Assembly: GCA_023212725.1 (NCBI GenBank)
Contig: JALBYF010000040.1
Span: 1-64,000, forward strand
Direction: 5' to 3'
DNA length: 64,000 nt
Source of the DNA: Tranzscheliella williamsii
Taxonomy: Eukaryota; Basidiomycota; Ustilaginomycetes; Ustilaginales; Ustilaginaceae
The translations under genes and the position numbers were made by a program. The notes beneath the pieces are model-generated. The model worked only from the letters and a program-made list of their open reading frames with translations, did not search any database and was not told where the DNA came from. Below, piece after piece: positions 19,301 through 29,580 of the stretch. Numbering within the stretch: position 1 is the stretch's first letter; every line of letters begins with the position of its first letter.

Positions 19301-21862
19301 TTGAAGAAAGTAGTCGGCCGGTTCACTGAAGTCGTTGGCCCTTGGGATACACGGGACATCCAGCGGATCGCCTGTAGCAACATCATCCGGCGGGTCGTGG
19401 CAGAATTGGGTACGGAAGAGCTTGAGCAGGTGAAATAGACCGAGATTGTCGAGTTGCGGGATAGCGCAGTGAACAAGGGCATGAACAGCTTCGGTGCGGA
19501 CTCGATAAAAGTACTTGTTCACCAATACCGTCCTTGTCAGCATGCTGCAGGTGACGAGTGTTGGCATCTGGGCTAGAGCGTGAACGGCAGATATCTGGGC
19601 TACGACATCGCGATCTCTCTGCAGCTGAGAGACCCACATGTAGTCCGGTTGTTCAAAGTGAATGCTAGCAAGCCACTCGAAATCAGCGTCCATACGAATC
19701 CACTCGTAGGGAGCCGACGACATCTTTTCTTCGTCCTCCTCGGTCCAGTCGGCTACTTTCCAGTCTTCACGCGCTTTTTCGTCTTCCCACATCCCCAAGC
19801 CGAAGCCGAGATCGATGAGGCCAATGGCTTCTTGCGCTTCCTGGTCGCCTTGCGCAGCAGCAGCAGCGGCCGCCTGACGAGCCTGAAACCGCTTGGTGTT
19901 CCTTCGGACACGTTTATACTTGGTATTAAACGGTACTTCGTACCTTTTAGCGGGACCCTTGATCTCTAAGACGTGCTCATAAGGTGTTCCATCTGCCTCG
20001 TGGATTCGTACGGTCATTTGGCCCTCAAATAGAGGCACTGCGTTGGAAGCGAGTGCGTCGCCAGGGCGAGCAGCGGCGAACTGCGCAGCAGGGGCTTCTT
20101 GACGAATGTGCATCTCGATCAAGAGTTTTTTCCTATTGAAATTGGCGCTGCAGATGAATCTCGGGCAACCGCTTCCTCGAATCCAGTGTTCGGTGAAGAG
20201 TCGCAGGTCGGCACCACTGACCTTACGGCAGGTTCGCAGGAAGTGCTGAGTGCTCAGCATGTTGTTATTCATCTCGCCGGTCATTGCTTGCAAAAAGATC
20301 TTGGGGATTACTCGGCCTAAACCCACTGATGCGCCCATCTTGCGCAATCGACGATCCAGGATGTGCAGAACCAGTGGTGACTTCAAATTGATGAAGGGGA
20401 GAGTGGCAGCATCTGGTGGCTCAAAGGCGCCTGCTTCGTACAAGGGAGGCATGCCAACATCCCATGCGCATAGCCGATCGAGATCCTTTTTGAGCCTAAA
20501 GCGATATTCGTTGTTGCCCATGAGCCGTCGCAGGAAAAGACCGTTGATGAAGAGGCTTAATCCATTGACAAGCCATGTGTCGGCCCAGGTGGCTTGGATA
20601 ATGTTGATACCGACCCACTGGAAAGCGATAGCGTGGCTGAGGATCTGTCGGTTTTCAATGGCTTGATCAATGACTGAGGCTGGATGGAGAAGGTCATTGG
20701 AGCAGATGGCCATCATTGACAATGTTGTACAGTCCTGCGGTGGCTCGTCCACAAAGACCATCCGAAAGGAACCGAAAGGGTAAGAGCCGTACTCCTGCGA
20801 GAAAAAGTCGAGCGCCTGCCGTGTAAAGGCAACAGAGTTACGCAGCTCCTCTTCTCGGCCAGGTAGGCAGAAGGCGAGGATCTCGACCTGGCCAGCGTCG
20901 TCGAGCCGGGACAAGATCGCTTCTTGAGAGGTTATCGCACCCTGTGCGGCGGTCGTGAGCTGCCGGTTGGGCGATTCTACCCTAAGGAGATGGAAGGGGC
21001 CGGCTGCGAAAGCGACATGCTGGACCGAGGTGGGGACAGCTTGAGTATAGCAGAAGATGGTCTTTGACGAATTGTTGGGGTGAGTAACCTGCTCCATGAG
21101 ATCTCCTGTGCAGACCACAACCACCTGTGCATCTACGTCTGCATTCTCCATCGAGGCTGCGGCCCTTGCTGCTGCCGATGAAGACTCGTTCTCATCTTCC
21201 GAGGTGACGAGGGATTTGGGCACAATCAGCTCGAACTCCCATGTGCATCGCTCCCACAAGCTGTCTACACACGGTACCCAGCACCGGGCGGCGTCTGGAC
21301 ACGAAGCTACGGTGAAGAGGTGGGGGACTCGGTAGGGCGCGTCGGCTGTCGGACGCATGAATTGCACGCCATCGGATGGATCTTTGAGGTAGTACTCTAC
21401 GCGGACGGTGATAGGCGCAAGCTCGCTGTTGATGGAGGAACCTCCAAGGGCTGGTGCATCATCAGAGGTCGTGCTCGCGGCTCTGCCGCCTATGTTCTGG
21501 GATTGTATGCGAACCTCGGCGGGGAGCAAGATGCTGAGCTCGCCATTGGCGCCATCCGAGGCAGCCGCATATAAGCGCCTCTTGAGCTCTGGATATCTGT
21601 GTACATCCTTGGTGTCGGATATGGCAGCGCCTGTCAGATGGTCTGCATAGGAAAAGTCAGCAGCATGACCGGCTACGGAGACGGCCTGAACGACGGCCTG
21701 TCTACAGTTGAGATGGACAACTTTGAGGTTGCGATTACTCGGAATGATCGTCAGCTCGGTAAAGCCAGCTATAGTGCCACTGAAGCCGAGGTCAAGCACA
21801 ACACGCTGATGGCTGACGGTGAAGCCTCTGGTAGCAGCCGTACCACGCTGATGCTTCGACAT
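16316..21862 (-). CDS. TAF2: TFIID subunit TAF2 with three C-terminal bromodomains
   Basis: Single exon; ATG at 21862 gives 1848 aa. Residues 1-1000 follow TAF2 closely: VSHQRVVLDLGFSGTIAGFTE at the start, CWVPCVDSLWERCTWEFE, a catalytically dead M1-aminopeptidase-like fold with no HExxH zinc site (FQWVGINIIQATW in its place), then the HEAT-like part (FYRVRTEAVHALVHC). TAF2 is a core-promoter-binding subunit of TFIID in the nucleus. After a linker come three bromodomain-like modules at about 1230-1340, 1584-1690 and 1692-1800, each with a PVDPV..G..YFD..K core. Modules 2 and 3 keep the acetyl-lysine anchor Asn (QFN, TFN); module 1 has TYT instead. Module 3 has ARDL for PMDL. The region between modules 1 and 2 is Ala/Pro/Lys-rich. 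Yeast and animal TAF2 lack bromodomains, so this is a lineage-restricted architecture by recall. Confidence 0.92.
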   Translation of the reverse strand: MSKHQRGTAATRGFTVSHQRVVLDLGFSGTIAGFTELTIIPSNRNLKVVHLNCRQAVVQAVSVAGHAADFSYADHLTGAAISDTKDVHRYPELKRRLYAAASDGANGELSILLPAEVRIQSQNIGGRAASTTSDDAPALGGSSINSELAPITVRVEYYLKDPSDGVQFMRPTADAPYRVPHLFTVASCPDAARCWVPCVDSLWERCTWEFELIVPKSLVTSEDENESSSAAARAAASMENADVDAQVVVVCTGDLMEQVTHPNNSSKTIFCYTQAVPTSVQHVAFAAGPFHLLRVESPNRQLTTAAQGAITSQEAILSRLDDAGQVEILAFCLPGREEELRNSVAFTRQALDFFSQEYGSYPFGSFRMVFVDEPPQDCTTLSMMAICSNDLLHPASVIDQAIENRQILSHAIAFQWVGINIIQATWADTWLVNGLSLFINGLFLRRLMGNNEYRFRLKKDLDRLCAWDVGMPPLYEAGAFEPPDAATLPFINLKSPLVLHILDRRLRKMGASVGLGRVIPKIFLQAMTGEMNNNMLSTQHFLRTCRKVSGADLRLFTEHWIRGSGCPRFICSANFNRKKLLIEMHIRQEAPAAQFAAARPGDALASNAVPLFEGQMTVRIHEADGTPYEHVLEIKGPAKRYEVPFNTKYKRVRRNTKRFQARQAAAAAAAQGDQEAQEAIGLIDLGFGLGMWEDEKAREDWKVADWTEEDEEKMSSAPYEWIRMDADFEWLASIHFEQPDYMWVSQLQRDRDVVAQISAVHALAQMPTLVTCSMLTRTVLVNKYFYRVRTEAVHALVHCAIPQLDNLGLFHLLKLFRTQFCHDPPDDVATGDPLDVPCIPRANDFSEPADYFLQRALIHAISRVRNTKGRTPPQVKRFLINLLRYNDNSTNPFVDDLYLAGIINALVSAFIPVESAVHGDYVPAGEDPDAKDDEFLLAHAMGEVERLQELDRLVPSYHNVVTLAALDFQVALMLANLKPRDLQMFFGYTRQGNFTPVRILALNCLLLVGNLNHRVIARYCFALLKLDENRTVKRALARALCEGLAVAMSTGVFGGGALRGPEALLIEENSGHVNAAERARDAQLEAMLKTLKKEVGRSAGVREGFLSALLSPSADGEARWALLKLGELLFRPAEEKELPLQPKVQLRVRMPSSQANLEMPNVDSPSLSKIKLVRQTPISVEETPQKQAAPGPRVAFETPEKDPLLGSPAAAKAKVKAKVKKAKPLAPGQASGMSFADLTACRNTLKKLMQNKHAAIFLHPVDPVRDQATDYFDIIKEPMDLGSILNKLDSGQYKDRFGMRDDLELMVRNAKTYTPDPKAYAHKQAVGVEKLFTSLWHRMEKTLEQSAARQKAAQEAALAAETSADQDPKLAAAFELGSPPARTPSVCAPRPEATPSPAPSKVAVKVKLKSKPNPEQAREPPAAALPAAAPPNAQAAPAVPDPAAPATAAPSSAKVKKPLIKLKKGGPESISPAPPQPAAPPATERAQSVDDDILELLGEPVTKTSPSKKPKLSPSPVVAPPVAPVTAASASPSVPPSSSKKAKATASPHPRSSTPANGSSVPPSGSPAKDIARRAEQDPVGATIGWPMSGKKCKLILQILKKSPFSIFFRFPVDPVRDGLPTYFDEIKSPMDLSTIEKKVNQGAYASLSDFAADVELVLANCRQFNPPGTEPCQHADELEKLWRKEWAKALTPKLEANEKRALVGLMNRLKTHPSSLLFREPVDPVALGIPTYFDVIAKKDARDLSLIESKLKADKYDSFQALDEDVRLMIKNCRTFNALDPAILEIAKAFETYYRKEFNHAKQQAGVSGAGAGASASPAPQTPSAKRKKTPAGSAASNGSAKKIKSS

Positions 21863-22521
21863 GTTGTGCAATCAGCACCGTCGGTAGAGGTCGCTGCTGA
21901 ATGACCCCAATCGGCGTGCTCTTGGAAGGGCAAGCGCCCTTGCGAACGGACGCAGTGCGTGGCGGAGGCGTTGCGAAGGCGTGGCGAAGAGGCAGAAGCG
22001 CTGCTAATTCGACAAATGCATCAAGACAGTAATCGGATGGTGGTAGCGTGCTGTCGGCGTGCTGCGCTTTTGTAAGCAGACGAGGCACCGAAGCGTGCTT
22101 CTGCTAGGGCTTGCCACGAATCGGCAGCAAGAAGCACAGTTGCAGGCCTGGCTGCAGAGTAGCTTTAGACGGTGGCGGGGGGGATGATGTTTGGAAGATG
22201 ATGGATGGTTCGATGATGGAGGTGCGTGCGAAGTACCGTTGCCTCTGCTTGATCGCGCTGTAGCCGGTCAAGTTACAGTCCTAACGTGACCTCCTCCTCT
22301 TAGATCGGGGTGCAGATCGTCGATCAGCTCAGCCAAACAGATCGGGCTCATCACGTGAGCCAAATTCTCGCTGACAGATTCGCTCTTCACACCTTACCGG
22401 CCAATATCTCCCTTCACGATCATAACCACAACCTTGTTTCTCACTTTGTTGCTGAGATCGACACTCACCCGCGCATTCAGGACACGACCAGCTGCATCTT
22501 GTTGCTTACAGCCCGACGCCT
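21863..22521. promoter_or_regulatory. Divergent promoter TAF2 / PRP45
   Basis: 659 nt between divergent start codons. Nothing beyond scattered short frames was seen; no clear TATA or repeated element. It presumably holds both 5' UTRs. Confidence 0.5.
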
Positions 22522-24345
22522 ATGGCTGCCACACTCCAGAGCGTCTTACCGGCGCCGAGATACAGCTCTTCCGCAAGAAAAGAGAACGCAGAGGAGACTG
22601 AGTACGATGGTACGCACACCGATGGGCAGGCCGAGCCAGGCCCATCTTCGATACCCTCCGGTCCCAGCCATATTCCTCCGTATGGCAAGAGGGCAGGCTG
22701 GAAACCCCGCGCACAGGCCGACTTTGGTGGCGGAGGAGCGTACCCGGAATGTCACGTCGCCCAATATCCGCTAGATATGGGGCGCGAACGGTCCGGCAGC
22801 GGTGCAGGCAACAAGCTCGCAATGCGCGTGGATGCGCAGGGAAACAAACGGTACGACGCCATTGTGCGGCAAGGCTTGCGGAAAGGGCAGACGGTCCAGT
22901 CGCAGTTCAAGGATCTGGTTCCATTGTCGCAAAGGACGGATCTGAGCGAGCGGGAGCGCGCCTCGCAGTTCGAGCGTCCGTCGCAAGAGGAAGTGATGAG
23001 CACAACCGAGCGCACGCGTCTGGCGCTGGAGAAGATTACGCAGGCCAAAGTCAAGGGTGCCGCACCCAAGGCGCTTGGCCAGCCCGGTGGACAGCAGCAG
23101 GCCCAGTTCATCCGCTATACCCCCGGCCAGCAGGGCGCGGCTGGCACCCAGCGCATTATCAAGATGACAGAGGCGGCCAGAGATCCACTGGAGCCGCCGC
23201 GCCATCGCATCAAGAAGCTTCCGCCCGGCCCGCCCTCCCCGCCGCCGCCCGTGCTCCGATCGCCGCCGAGAAAGGTGACAGCGCAGGAGCAGAAGGACTG
23301 GATGATCCCTCCGGCCATCTCCAACTGGAAGAACAACAAAGGCTACACCATACCCCTAGACAAGAGGCTTGCCGCCGATGGGAGCGGCATCCAAGACGTT
23401 GTCATCAACGACAACTTTGCTCAGTTTGCCGAGGCACTCAGTCTGGCCGACCGACATGCTAGAGAAGAGGTGAGGCAGAGAAGCATCATGCAGCAGAAGC
23501 TCGCGACCAAGGAGAAGGCGGCTCGCGAGGAACATCTACGGAGTTTGGCGCAGCGGGCGCGGGAAGAGCGAGCCGGGATTTCGTCTAGTACGCCTTCGGT
23601 GCGCGGTGGTGCGGAGGAGGAGTCGGGGGAGGAGGAACTGCGATTGTCTGCGGCGGATGCTGGTGGGGGCGGTGGTGGGGCGGCGGCGGCGGGGGGTATG
23701 TCGGCGATGCTGGCGGGGTACGGGACGGAGACGGACTCGGAGGGGTCGGATGGGACGGAGGACGAGGGGGCGCAGGCGCGCGATCGGATCCGGCAAGAGC
23801 GGAAGCGCGAGCGCGAGCGCGAGCTGCGTATGTCCAATATGGGCGTCGAGCAGCGCGCCAAGCAGCTGATGCGCGACCAGCACCGCGACATGTCGGAGAA
23901 GGTCGCGCTCGGCCTGGCCAAGCCGACGGCATCGCGCGAGTCGATGACCGACAGCCGCCTCTTCAACCAGGACGCACTCGCTGCCGGCCCCGGCGACGAG
24001 GACGCCTACACGCTCTACGACAAGCCCCTCTTCTCCGCCAGCTCCGCCGCCGCCGCCATCTACCGTCGCCCCGCCGCTTCCACCTCCGCCGACATCTACG
24101 GCGACGGCGCCCAAGACATCCAGCACCAACTCGACAGCAACGACCGCTTCGGCCTCGGCAAGAGCCGATTCCACGGCGCAGACGACCAACAGCCAGGCCC
24201 TGCAGGCCCTGCAGGCCCCGTCCAGTTCGAAAAGGACACCGACCCCTTCGCGATCAACCAGTTCCTCCACGACGCCCAGCGCGGCGTCAAGCGTGCCGGC
24301 CTCGAAACGCCCGACACGCGCAAGCGCCAGCGCGATGACGAGTAG
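22522..24345 (+). CDS. PRP45: SNW/SKIP-family spliceosome factor Prp45
   Basis: Single exon, 607 aa. The N-terminal part has the SNW hallmarks PPYGKRAGWKPR and FGGGGAYPECHVAQYPL. The core SNW domain (about 160-330) ends with the diagnostic ISNWKNNKGYTIPLDKRLAA at about 265-285. A charged helical C-terminus (AREEHLRSLAQRAREER, then RIRQERKRERERELR) and a short terminal QRGVKRAGLETPDTRKR follow. SNW proteins are components of the NineTeen-related/activated spliceosome and also act as transcription coregulators; the site is nuclear. Length is near that of S. pombe Prp45 and of human SNW1 (536 aa), longer because of a Gly/Ala/Asp-rich insertion around 365-420. That insertion coincides with a G-rich DNA block at 23590-23760, after which the coding strand turns C-rich. 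Confidence 0.95.
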   Translation: MAATLQSVLPAPRYSSSARKENAEETEYDGTHTDGQAEPGPSSIPSGPSHIPPYGKRAGWKPRAQADFGGGGAYPECHVAQYPLDMGRERSGSGAGNKLAMRVDAQGNKRYDAIVRQGLRKGQTVQSQFKDLVPLSQRTDLSERERASQFERPSQEEVMSTTERTRLALEKITQAKVKGAAPKALGQPGGQQQAQFIRYTPGQQGAAGTQRIIKMTEAARDPLEPPRHRIKKLPPGPPSPPPPVLRSPPRKVTAQEQKDWMIPPAISNWKNNKGYTIPLDKRLAADGSGIQDVVINDNFAQFAEALSLADRHAREEVRQRSIMQQKLATKEKAAREEHLRSLAQRAREERAGISSSTPSVRGGAEEESGEEELRLSAADAGGGGGGAAAAGGMSAMLAGYGTETDSEGSDGTEDEGAQARDRIRQERKRERERELRMSNMGVEQRAKQLMRDQHRDMSEKVALGLAKPTASRESMTDSRLFNQDALAAGPGDEDAYTLYDKPLFSASSAAAAIYRRPAASTSADIYGDGAQDIQHQLDSNDRFGLGKSRFHGADDQQPGPAGPAGPVQFEKDTDPFAINQFLHDAQRGVKRAGLETPDTRKRQRDDE

Positions 24346-24682
24346 CCGCCCCCCCCATTCCCTCCCTACCCCCTTCCCCTCCTCGTCTCGACAACCACTT
24401 CAGCTGCGCCGCAGTTTGCCGCACGCGTATGTAGACTGCAGGCCCCAGCACCGGGCACAGCACAGCAGCCACCAGAGCATCGGAACGCAATCCAGCAGGG
24501 ACTCGTGCAAAACCGTCACGTCGCGCAAACAGAGGGGCGGTTACAGCGCTGAGGTGTATTACGGGTGGTGAAACATACAGATGAAAGGGGGCCGTGGGCA
24601 TATACAACGGCGGTCCAGGATGTTGAGGGGCAGACCACGGGAGCAGCGCCAGACAGGGCGTCGACGGGGCACGCTGGCACGC
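24346..24682. other. Convergent 3' region PRP45 / VPS1
   Basis: 337 nt between two stop codons. The left part is C-rich directly after the PRP45 stop. No gene or repeat was seen; it should hold both 3' UTRs and poly(A) sites. Confidence 0.5.
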
Positions 24683-26746
24683 TTAGACGGTGGCGATGAT
24701 CTCAGAGGCGGTTTCGAGCGCAGAGATCATCTTGACGCACTCTTTCCTGCGTGTGACCACGTGGTCAGACTCCTTCATCAGCTCGTCGAGCACTTCTGGG
24801 CGGTAGATCTCTTGCAAGAGCTCCTTTTGCATTTGGTCCTTGGACTGCGTAACCAAGTTGAGCATAATACACTTGGGCACCATCGAGATGGTCTCTACCT
24901 TGACCACGTTAAAGTAGCTCTGGATGAGCAGCTTGACCACCTCGGTCTCGAGCTGTTCGCGCTGGCTGAACTGACCCGACGCCTTGAGCGAGGGCGGTGG
25001 CGCCTCCATCATGGCTCTTTTGGCCTTTACCGCCTGGTTGGGCTGGTTCTTCTGGAAAAAGCTGCCAAAGAATCCGCCCTCGTTTTTCAGATTGACGTCG
25101 AGGTCCTTGTCGTTGTTGATCGCATGCGGGTTGGCTTTCTTGGGGTCATGAGCGGGTGCAGGCGGGTTGAGTCTTTCGTTGACAATCTCCATGGCTTTAT
25201 GACCACTAATAAAGTCGGGATGTCCTGTGTTAAGATAGGTCGCCTCGGCCGCCACAAAGTCAGTAACCAGCTTGGTGGTCGGAGCCATGCACTTTTTGAA
25301 AAACTGGATGACGACCGAGTTGAATTTCTCCCGCAGCGCTGGAAAGCGTCGGAAGCTGGCATTCTTTGCAAGCAGCTGAGACAGAATGCGGACCAGTTCA
25401 TCGTACACAAGGGAGCAGCATCGCAACGCTGGGTCTTCCAAGCGTTTGATCTGCTGCTTGACGATCACCTCGAAAGCGGTGGTTCCGACGAATAGCGCAG
25501 GTGAGGAACCAGAGGAATTGTAGAGGATAGTGCGGATATCGGTGTCCTTGACCATGTCGAACGGGTCGATGGCCTTGACACCGTTGCTATAAAGTTCATG
25601 AAAGACAAAGCTGATACGTGCGCCACCGGCCAGCTCGTTGACGGTGAGGTCATTCGAGTTGCCGTCGATCACAGTTCGGAATTCGTTGGAGAATTCGGTG
25701 ATGATCTGCAAAACGACGCTGGCTGCATTATTCTCACCCATGGGACCACCCAGGGAAGCAAGCTCTGTCTGGAACTTGGCAAGCTGTGAGCCAATCTTGT
25801 TTTTGATGTCGGGGAGCGTGTTGCGGATGTGATGCATAAGGATCGTATTGAGCTTGCGCGCCAGGAAGGGGGTACCGCAGTACTGTGCCTTGCTTCGATA
25901 GCTGGGATGATTCTCGAAATATTCCTTTTCGGCGGTGAGGGCGGCGCTGACCAACTTCTTCTGGTCAATGTCTCGCTGGCCTCGGTTGACGACGGGAACG
26001 TAGCCAAGTCGCAGGGGAATGACACGGCCAGCCAAGATGTCCACGACGTCGGTGCCGGCATCCATCAGATCGACTTTGGTAAGGACACCGACGGTCCTAG
26101 TTCCCTCTGGATCCACCTCTCGTGCTAATTTGAGGCCGTCGGAGTTGGCCAAGTCGGTGTTGGCAGCGGTGACGGCGAGAATGACGGCGTTGGGTTTGGA
26201 AATGAACTTGAGAACCATGTCTCGGATCTGGCGCTCAATGTCCCTCGGCTGATCGCCCACAGGGACCTTGGTGAGACCGGGCAGGTCGACCAAGGTCAGG
26301 GTGAGGACGTGGGGACTGTAGATTCGCAGATTGATGGGTTGTGGACTGATGCCGGCGTTCTTACCCGTCTTGAGCTCTGTATCACGAACGATTTCATCGC
26401 GGATTTTGCCAAAATCAAAGAACTTTTCGCCGGGCAAATGCAAGAACTCGCCCCATTCATCCTGGTTATTGCCGTTGGCCGTGGATGCTGCTGAAGCGTC
26501 GCCGTTGGGTTTGGAGGCAGCGGGGCGGTTGATGAGCTGGAGGACAAGGGGACGTCGAGTGACGATGCCTGTGCCTCGTGGCAAAAAGTCACGCCCTACA
26601 ATGTTTTCAAGCACACTGGATTTGCCCGAAGATTGGGAGCCAAGCACGGTGATCTGGGGCAAGTCGATCGGATTCTGGATGCCAACATTGTTGAAAGCAT
26701 CCTGAAGCTTGTTGACCAGCTTGATCAGGGATTGATCCATAGCCAT
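24683..26746 (-). CDS. VPS1: Dynamin-family GTPase Vps1
   Basis: Single exon, 687 aa from the ATG at 26746, which sits in AAGATGG context; a second ATG is at 26740. The frame stays open upstream but has no dynamin homology and no supported ATG. GTPase motifs are intact: P-loop GSQSSGKSS near 35-43, [11 protein letters not shown], and [11 protein letters not shown]. The middle/stalk region follows, then a variable insert with Asn/Pro/Lys residues (around 555-600), and a C-terminal GED (about 610-687) starting near [12 protein letters not shown]. There is no PH domain or proline-rich tail, as expected for the fungal Vps1/Dnm1 class. The N-terminus ([23 protein letters not shown]) matches Vps1 better than Dnm1. 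Vps1 drives membrane scission in Golgi-to-endosome/vacuole traffic, peroxisome fission and endocytosis. Confidence 0.95.
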   Translation of the reverse strand: MAMDQSLIKLVNKLQDAFNNVGIQNPIDLPQITVLGSQSSGKSSVLENIVGRDFLPRGTGIVTRRPLVLQLINRPAASKPNGDASAASTANGNNQDEWGEFLHLPGEKFFDFGKIRDEIVRDTELKTGKNAGISPQPINLRIYSPHVLTLTLVDLPGLTKVPVGDQPRDIERQIRDMVLKFISKPNAVILAVTAANTDLANSDGLKLAREVDPEGTRTVGVLTKVDLMDAGTDVVDILAGRVIPLRLGYVPVVNRGQRDIDQKKLVSAALTAEKEYFENHPSYRSKAQYCGTPFLARKLNTILMHHIRNTLPDIKNKIGSQLAKFQTELASLGGPMGENNAASVVLQIITEFSNEFRTVIDGNSNDLTVNELAGGARISFVFHELYSNGVKAIDPFDMVKDTDIRTILYNSSGSSPALFVGTTAFEVIVKQQIKRLEDPALRCCSLVYDELVRILSQLLAKNASFRRFPALREKFNSVVIQFFKKCMAPTTKLVTDFVAAEATYLNTGHPDFISGHKAMEIVNERLNPPAPAHDPKKANPHAINNDKDLDVNLKNEGGFFGSFFQKNQPNQAVKAKRAMMEAPPPSLKASGQFSQREQLETEVVKLLIQSYFNVVKVETISMVPKCIMLNLVTQSKDQMQKELLQEIYRPEVLDELMKESDHVVTRRKECVKMISALETASEIIATV

Positions 26747-27129
26747 CTTGGCGGCGAAGAGTGGCGGAAGCGTGAAAGAGGTCGTAGAAGGGTCGTCGGT
26801 CGTTGGCAATAAGGTCCAAGTTATTAGCCTCGATCCTGCGTTGGTCCGGCGTGGGTGTAGGGGAGGGCAGTGGCGGGTACAGAGGCAGAAAGCAAACGGT
26901 CCGGAAGGTCGGGAGTCGACCTGATTATGGAGCGGAAGCAAGAGCAACGAGAGGCTTTGATCGCGGTGAGGGATGATGGATGATGGCAGTCGATGCGCGT
27001 ATCAGCCGGCACTCCCACTTCACAGCCCTCACATGCATGTACCCATTGCGCTCTGTTACAATAACAACCAGCTATCCCTAAAATTGCCTGGAATTGCCAT
27101 AGAAACGGTTGAAGCTCGAGTTACTAGTT

Positions 27130-27167
27130 GCGGGTGACGGTATTTCGAATACAATCGCGGGTGACGG
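27130..27167. repeat. Pair of 11-bp direct repeats (GCGGGTGACGG)
   Basis: GCGGGTGACGG occurs at 27130-27140 and again at 27157-27167, a 27-nt spacing. It lies 384 nt from the VPS1 start and 764 nt from the calnexin start. It may be a transcription-factor site pair; the TGACG core resembles bZIP half-sites, which is only suggestive. Confidence 0.45.
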
Positions 27168-27740
27168 CGAGCTATCTAGTATCAAGAAGCAGCTAGAGAT
27201 ATGTTGTTATTAAGTTCTCTCCCTCCTAGCCGCTGTAGTGGTGTTGTTCTCTGTACTTCAATGCGCTTGCGTGCCTGGTCTGCACTGCCTTGTCTTGTAA
27301 CAATAACTTATAATCAGGATGCTGAGTTGTTGTTACACAAGCGCCGATCTAACAAAGGGAAACGATCTCGCCCGATAAGAAGAAGCGGCGCGCGTCGTTC
27401 GAAAGCTTCCACGTCGTCCGTCGGTGTTGCGCTGCTAAGAGAATCTTCCAGCAAGGGTTCTGCTTCTCTGGCCATCAACGCGGCGTTGGCCCATGCACAG
27501 CGGATGAAAGCGCGGAGTGACAGTCTCGAAATCAATGCGCCACAACGCTGCGCTATCTTGTGCGCGACAGTGACTCAATCAAACCTCGGACAGCGGGCAT
27601 GGAAAAGTGGGTCGGCTTGGGTGATTTAGCTTCCACATCACCTAGCTCACAAGCAAGAAAGGCAAGTGTCGCCTCGACATTCGCAGCCGCGGGGGCCTGC
27701 GTATAATTCCAAGCTCTGTGCTTTTGCAAGCGGTCCATCT

Positions 27741-27755
27741 TCTCTCTCTCTCTCT
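27741..27755 (+). repeat. (TC)n microsatellite upstream of calnexin
   Basis: A run of TC dinucleotides in a pyrimidine-rich stretch about 150 nt before the calnexin ATG. Such CT tracts often lie near transcription starts in fungi, so this probably marks the 5' UTR or core promoter. Confidence 0.6.
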
Positions 27756-27903
27756 TTCTCCCCTGCCTCTGTTTGTGGATCCTCGTCGTCTTCCTCTGCC
27801 CCGACCCTTGCCGCATCTGACTGCACATCCCGCCGGTAGAACCGCTCTCCTGTTTGCGCCACCACCCTTGACCCGCTGCTGCCCCTCCGTCGTTGTTGCC
27901 AGA

Positions 27904-29580
27904 ATGAAGCCTACCGCTGCCGCTGCTCTGGCTGCGTTTGTCCTTGCCGAGGTCGCCTCTGCGGAAGCGCCTCGGCCGCAGTTCACGCCTTCCTCGATCC
28001 AGGCTCCGTTTGTCGAGCAGTTTACTCCTGACTGGTCGGAGCGATGGCAAACGTCGCAGGCGTCCAAGTTCCAGAAGGAAGACGATACGGAAGCCTTCAA
28101 GTACGACGGTGTTTGGTCTGTAGAGGAGCCCGAGGTATTGCCTGGCCTTGCTGGCGACGCCGGCTTGGTGCTCAAGTCCAAGGCCAAGCAGCATGCCATT
28201 TCGCATCTCTTTGACAAGCCCATCGACCCGAAAGGCAAGCCGCTGGTGGTTCAGTACGAAGTCAAGCTGCAGAAGGGCCTCGCTTGCGGCGGCGCCTACA
28301 TCAAGCTGCTCTCTGCCACCGAGTCTGGTGTCACTCCCGAGGAATTCTCGGACAAGACGCCCTACACGATCATGTTTGGCCCGGACAAGTGCGGTCAGAC
28401 GAACAAGGTCCACTTTATCTTCCGCCACAAGAACCCCAAGACGGGCGAGTTTGAGGAGAAGCATGTCAAATATCCTGCCTATCCCAAGCTTGCCAAGACG
28501 ACGACGCTCTACACGCTGGTAGTCCAGCCTGACCAGACGTTTGAGATCTTTATTAACAACGAGTCGAAGAAGAAGGGCACACTGCTCGACGACTTTGAGC
28601 CGCCGGTCAACCCGCCTGCCGAGATCGACGATCCGAACGATACGAAGCCGGCCGACTGGGTCGAGCAGGCCAAGATTCCCGACCCGGACGCCAAAAAGCC
28701 GGACGACTGGGACGAGGAGGCGCCTCTGGAGATTGTCGACGAAGAGGCGACGCTTCCCGAAGGCTGGCTGCAGGACGAGCCGCTGACGATTCCCGATCCG
28801 GATGCGCAGAAGCCCGAGGAGTGGGATGATGAAGAAGACGGCGAGTGGATTGCGCCGTCGATCCCGAACCCCAAGTGCGAGGCTGCTGCCGGCTGTGGGC
28901 CATGGAAGAAGCCTACGGTGCGCAACCCGGCGTACAAGGGCAAGTGGGCGGCGCCGTTGATCGACAATCCGGCGTACAAGGGTGTTTGGACGGCCAAAAA
29001 GATTCCAAACCCCAACTACTTTGAGGACAAGAACCCGGCGGCATTCAACCCGATTGGCGGTGTGGGCTTTGAGCTGTGGACGATGGACGAGGACATTCTG
29101 TTTGACAACATCTATGTCGGCCACGACCCTGCGCAGGCCAAGTCGTTCGCAGCCGAGACGTTTGAGGAAAAGATCAAGATCGAGCAGGGCAAGGAGGCAG
29201 AAGAGCAAAAGGCGGCCGAAAAGGCGGCCGAGGCGGCTGCGGGCGGCGGCTATGTGGGGCAGGTGCGCGAGCACATCAACCAGTTTATCCGCCGGGCACG
29301 TGAGAGCCCTGTGGATGCGCTCAAGGAGATGCCTCAGGTTGCGGGCGGGCTGGGTGCTGCGTTTGCTGGACTGCTTGGCCTGGTCGGCCTCGTAGGCGGC
29401 GTGCTCGGCAGCGCGAGCAAGGTAGCCGTCACCACCAACGACGGCAAGAAGGTCGACGCCCCCACCGCCGCCAAGGGCAAGGCCAAGCAGGCGGCCGACT
29501 CGGCCAACGCCACCGCGCTCCAGGCCAAAGACTCGGCCAAGAAGCGCGCCACGGCGGTGACGGCCAAAGACGACGAGTAG
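27904..29580 (+). CDS. CNE1: Calnexin, ER lectin chaperone
   Basis: Single exon, 558 aa. An N-terminal signal peptide ([20 protein letters not shown]) is followed by the lectin domain with [19 protein letters not shown] and [13 protein letters not shown]. The P-domain (about 235-400) contains the alternating repeats [33 protein letters not shown], then [21 protein letters not shown] and [11 protein letters not shown] membrane helix lies at about 482-507 ([20 protein letters not shown]), followed by a cytosolic tail rich in Lys/Ala/Asp and ending in KDDE. Calnexin binds monoglucosylated N-glycoproteins in the ER and retains them until folded. Transcription of ER chaperones is usually under the unfolded protein response; no classical element was identified with certainty. 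The 573-aa antisense frame is a shadow. Confidence 0.96.
   Translation: MKPTAAAALAAFVLAEVASAEAPRPQFTPSSIQAPFVEQFTPDWSERWQTSQASKFQKEDDTEAFKYDGVWSVEEPEVLPGLAGDAGLVLKSKAKQHAISHLFDKPIDPKGKPLVVQYEVKLQKGLACGGAYIKLLSATESGVTPEEFSDKTPYTIMFGPDKCGQTNKVHFIFRHKNPKTGEFEEKHVKYPAYPKLAKTTTLYTLVVQPDQTFEIFINNESKKKGTLLDDFEPPVNPPAEIDDPNDTKPADWVEQAKIPDPDAKKPDDWDEEAPLEIVDEEATLPEGWLQDEPLTIPDPDAQKPEEWDDEEDGEWIAPSIPNPKCEAAAGCGPWKKPTVRNPAYKGKWAAPLIDNPAYKGVWTAKKIPNPNYFEDKNPAAFNPIGGVGFELWTMDEDILFDNIYVGHDPAQAKSFAAETFEEKIKIEQGKEAEEQKAAEKAAEAAAGGGYVGQVREHINQFIRRARESPVDALKEMPQVAGGLGAAFAGLLGLVGLVGGVLGSASKVAVTTNDGKKVDAPTAAKGKAKQAADSANATALQAKDSAKKRATAVTAKDDE

Larger units (their letters stand above)
26747..27903. promoter_or_regulatory. 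Divergent intergenic region VPS1 / calnexin
   Basis: 1157 nt between divergent starts. It holds an 11-bp direct repeat (27130-27167) and a CT microsatellite near the calnexin start. A 142-codon ATG frame at 27201-27629 (plus) shows no recognisable domain and is not called as a gene. Confidence 0.5.

Noticed and set aside
21863..21871. TAF2 frame starting three codons earlier
   Set aside because: The upstream codon is TTG; the first ATG is at 21862.
26747..26947. N-terminal extension of the Vps1 frame
   Set aside because: No dynamin homology and no supported ATG; the conserved Vps1 N-terminus starts at 26746/26740.
27201..27629. 142-aa plus-strand frame between VPS1 and calnexin
   Set aside because: No domain or signal; lies in a promoter region and could be chance.
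27553..29274. 573-aa minus-strand frame
   Set aside because: Antisense shadow of calnexin; Leu/Arg-rich, no motif.
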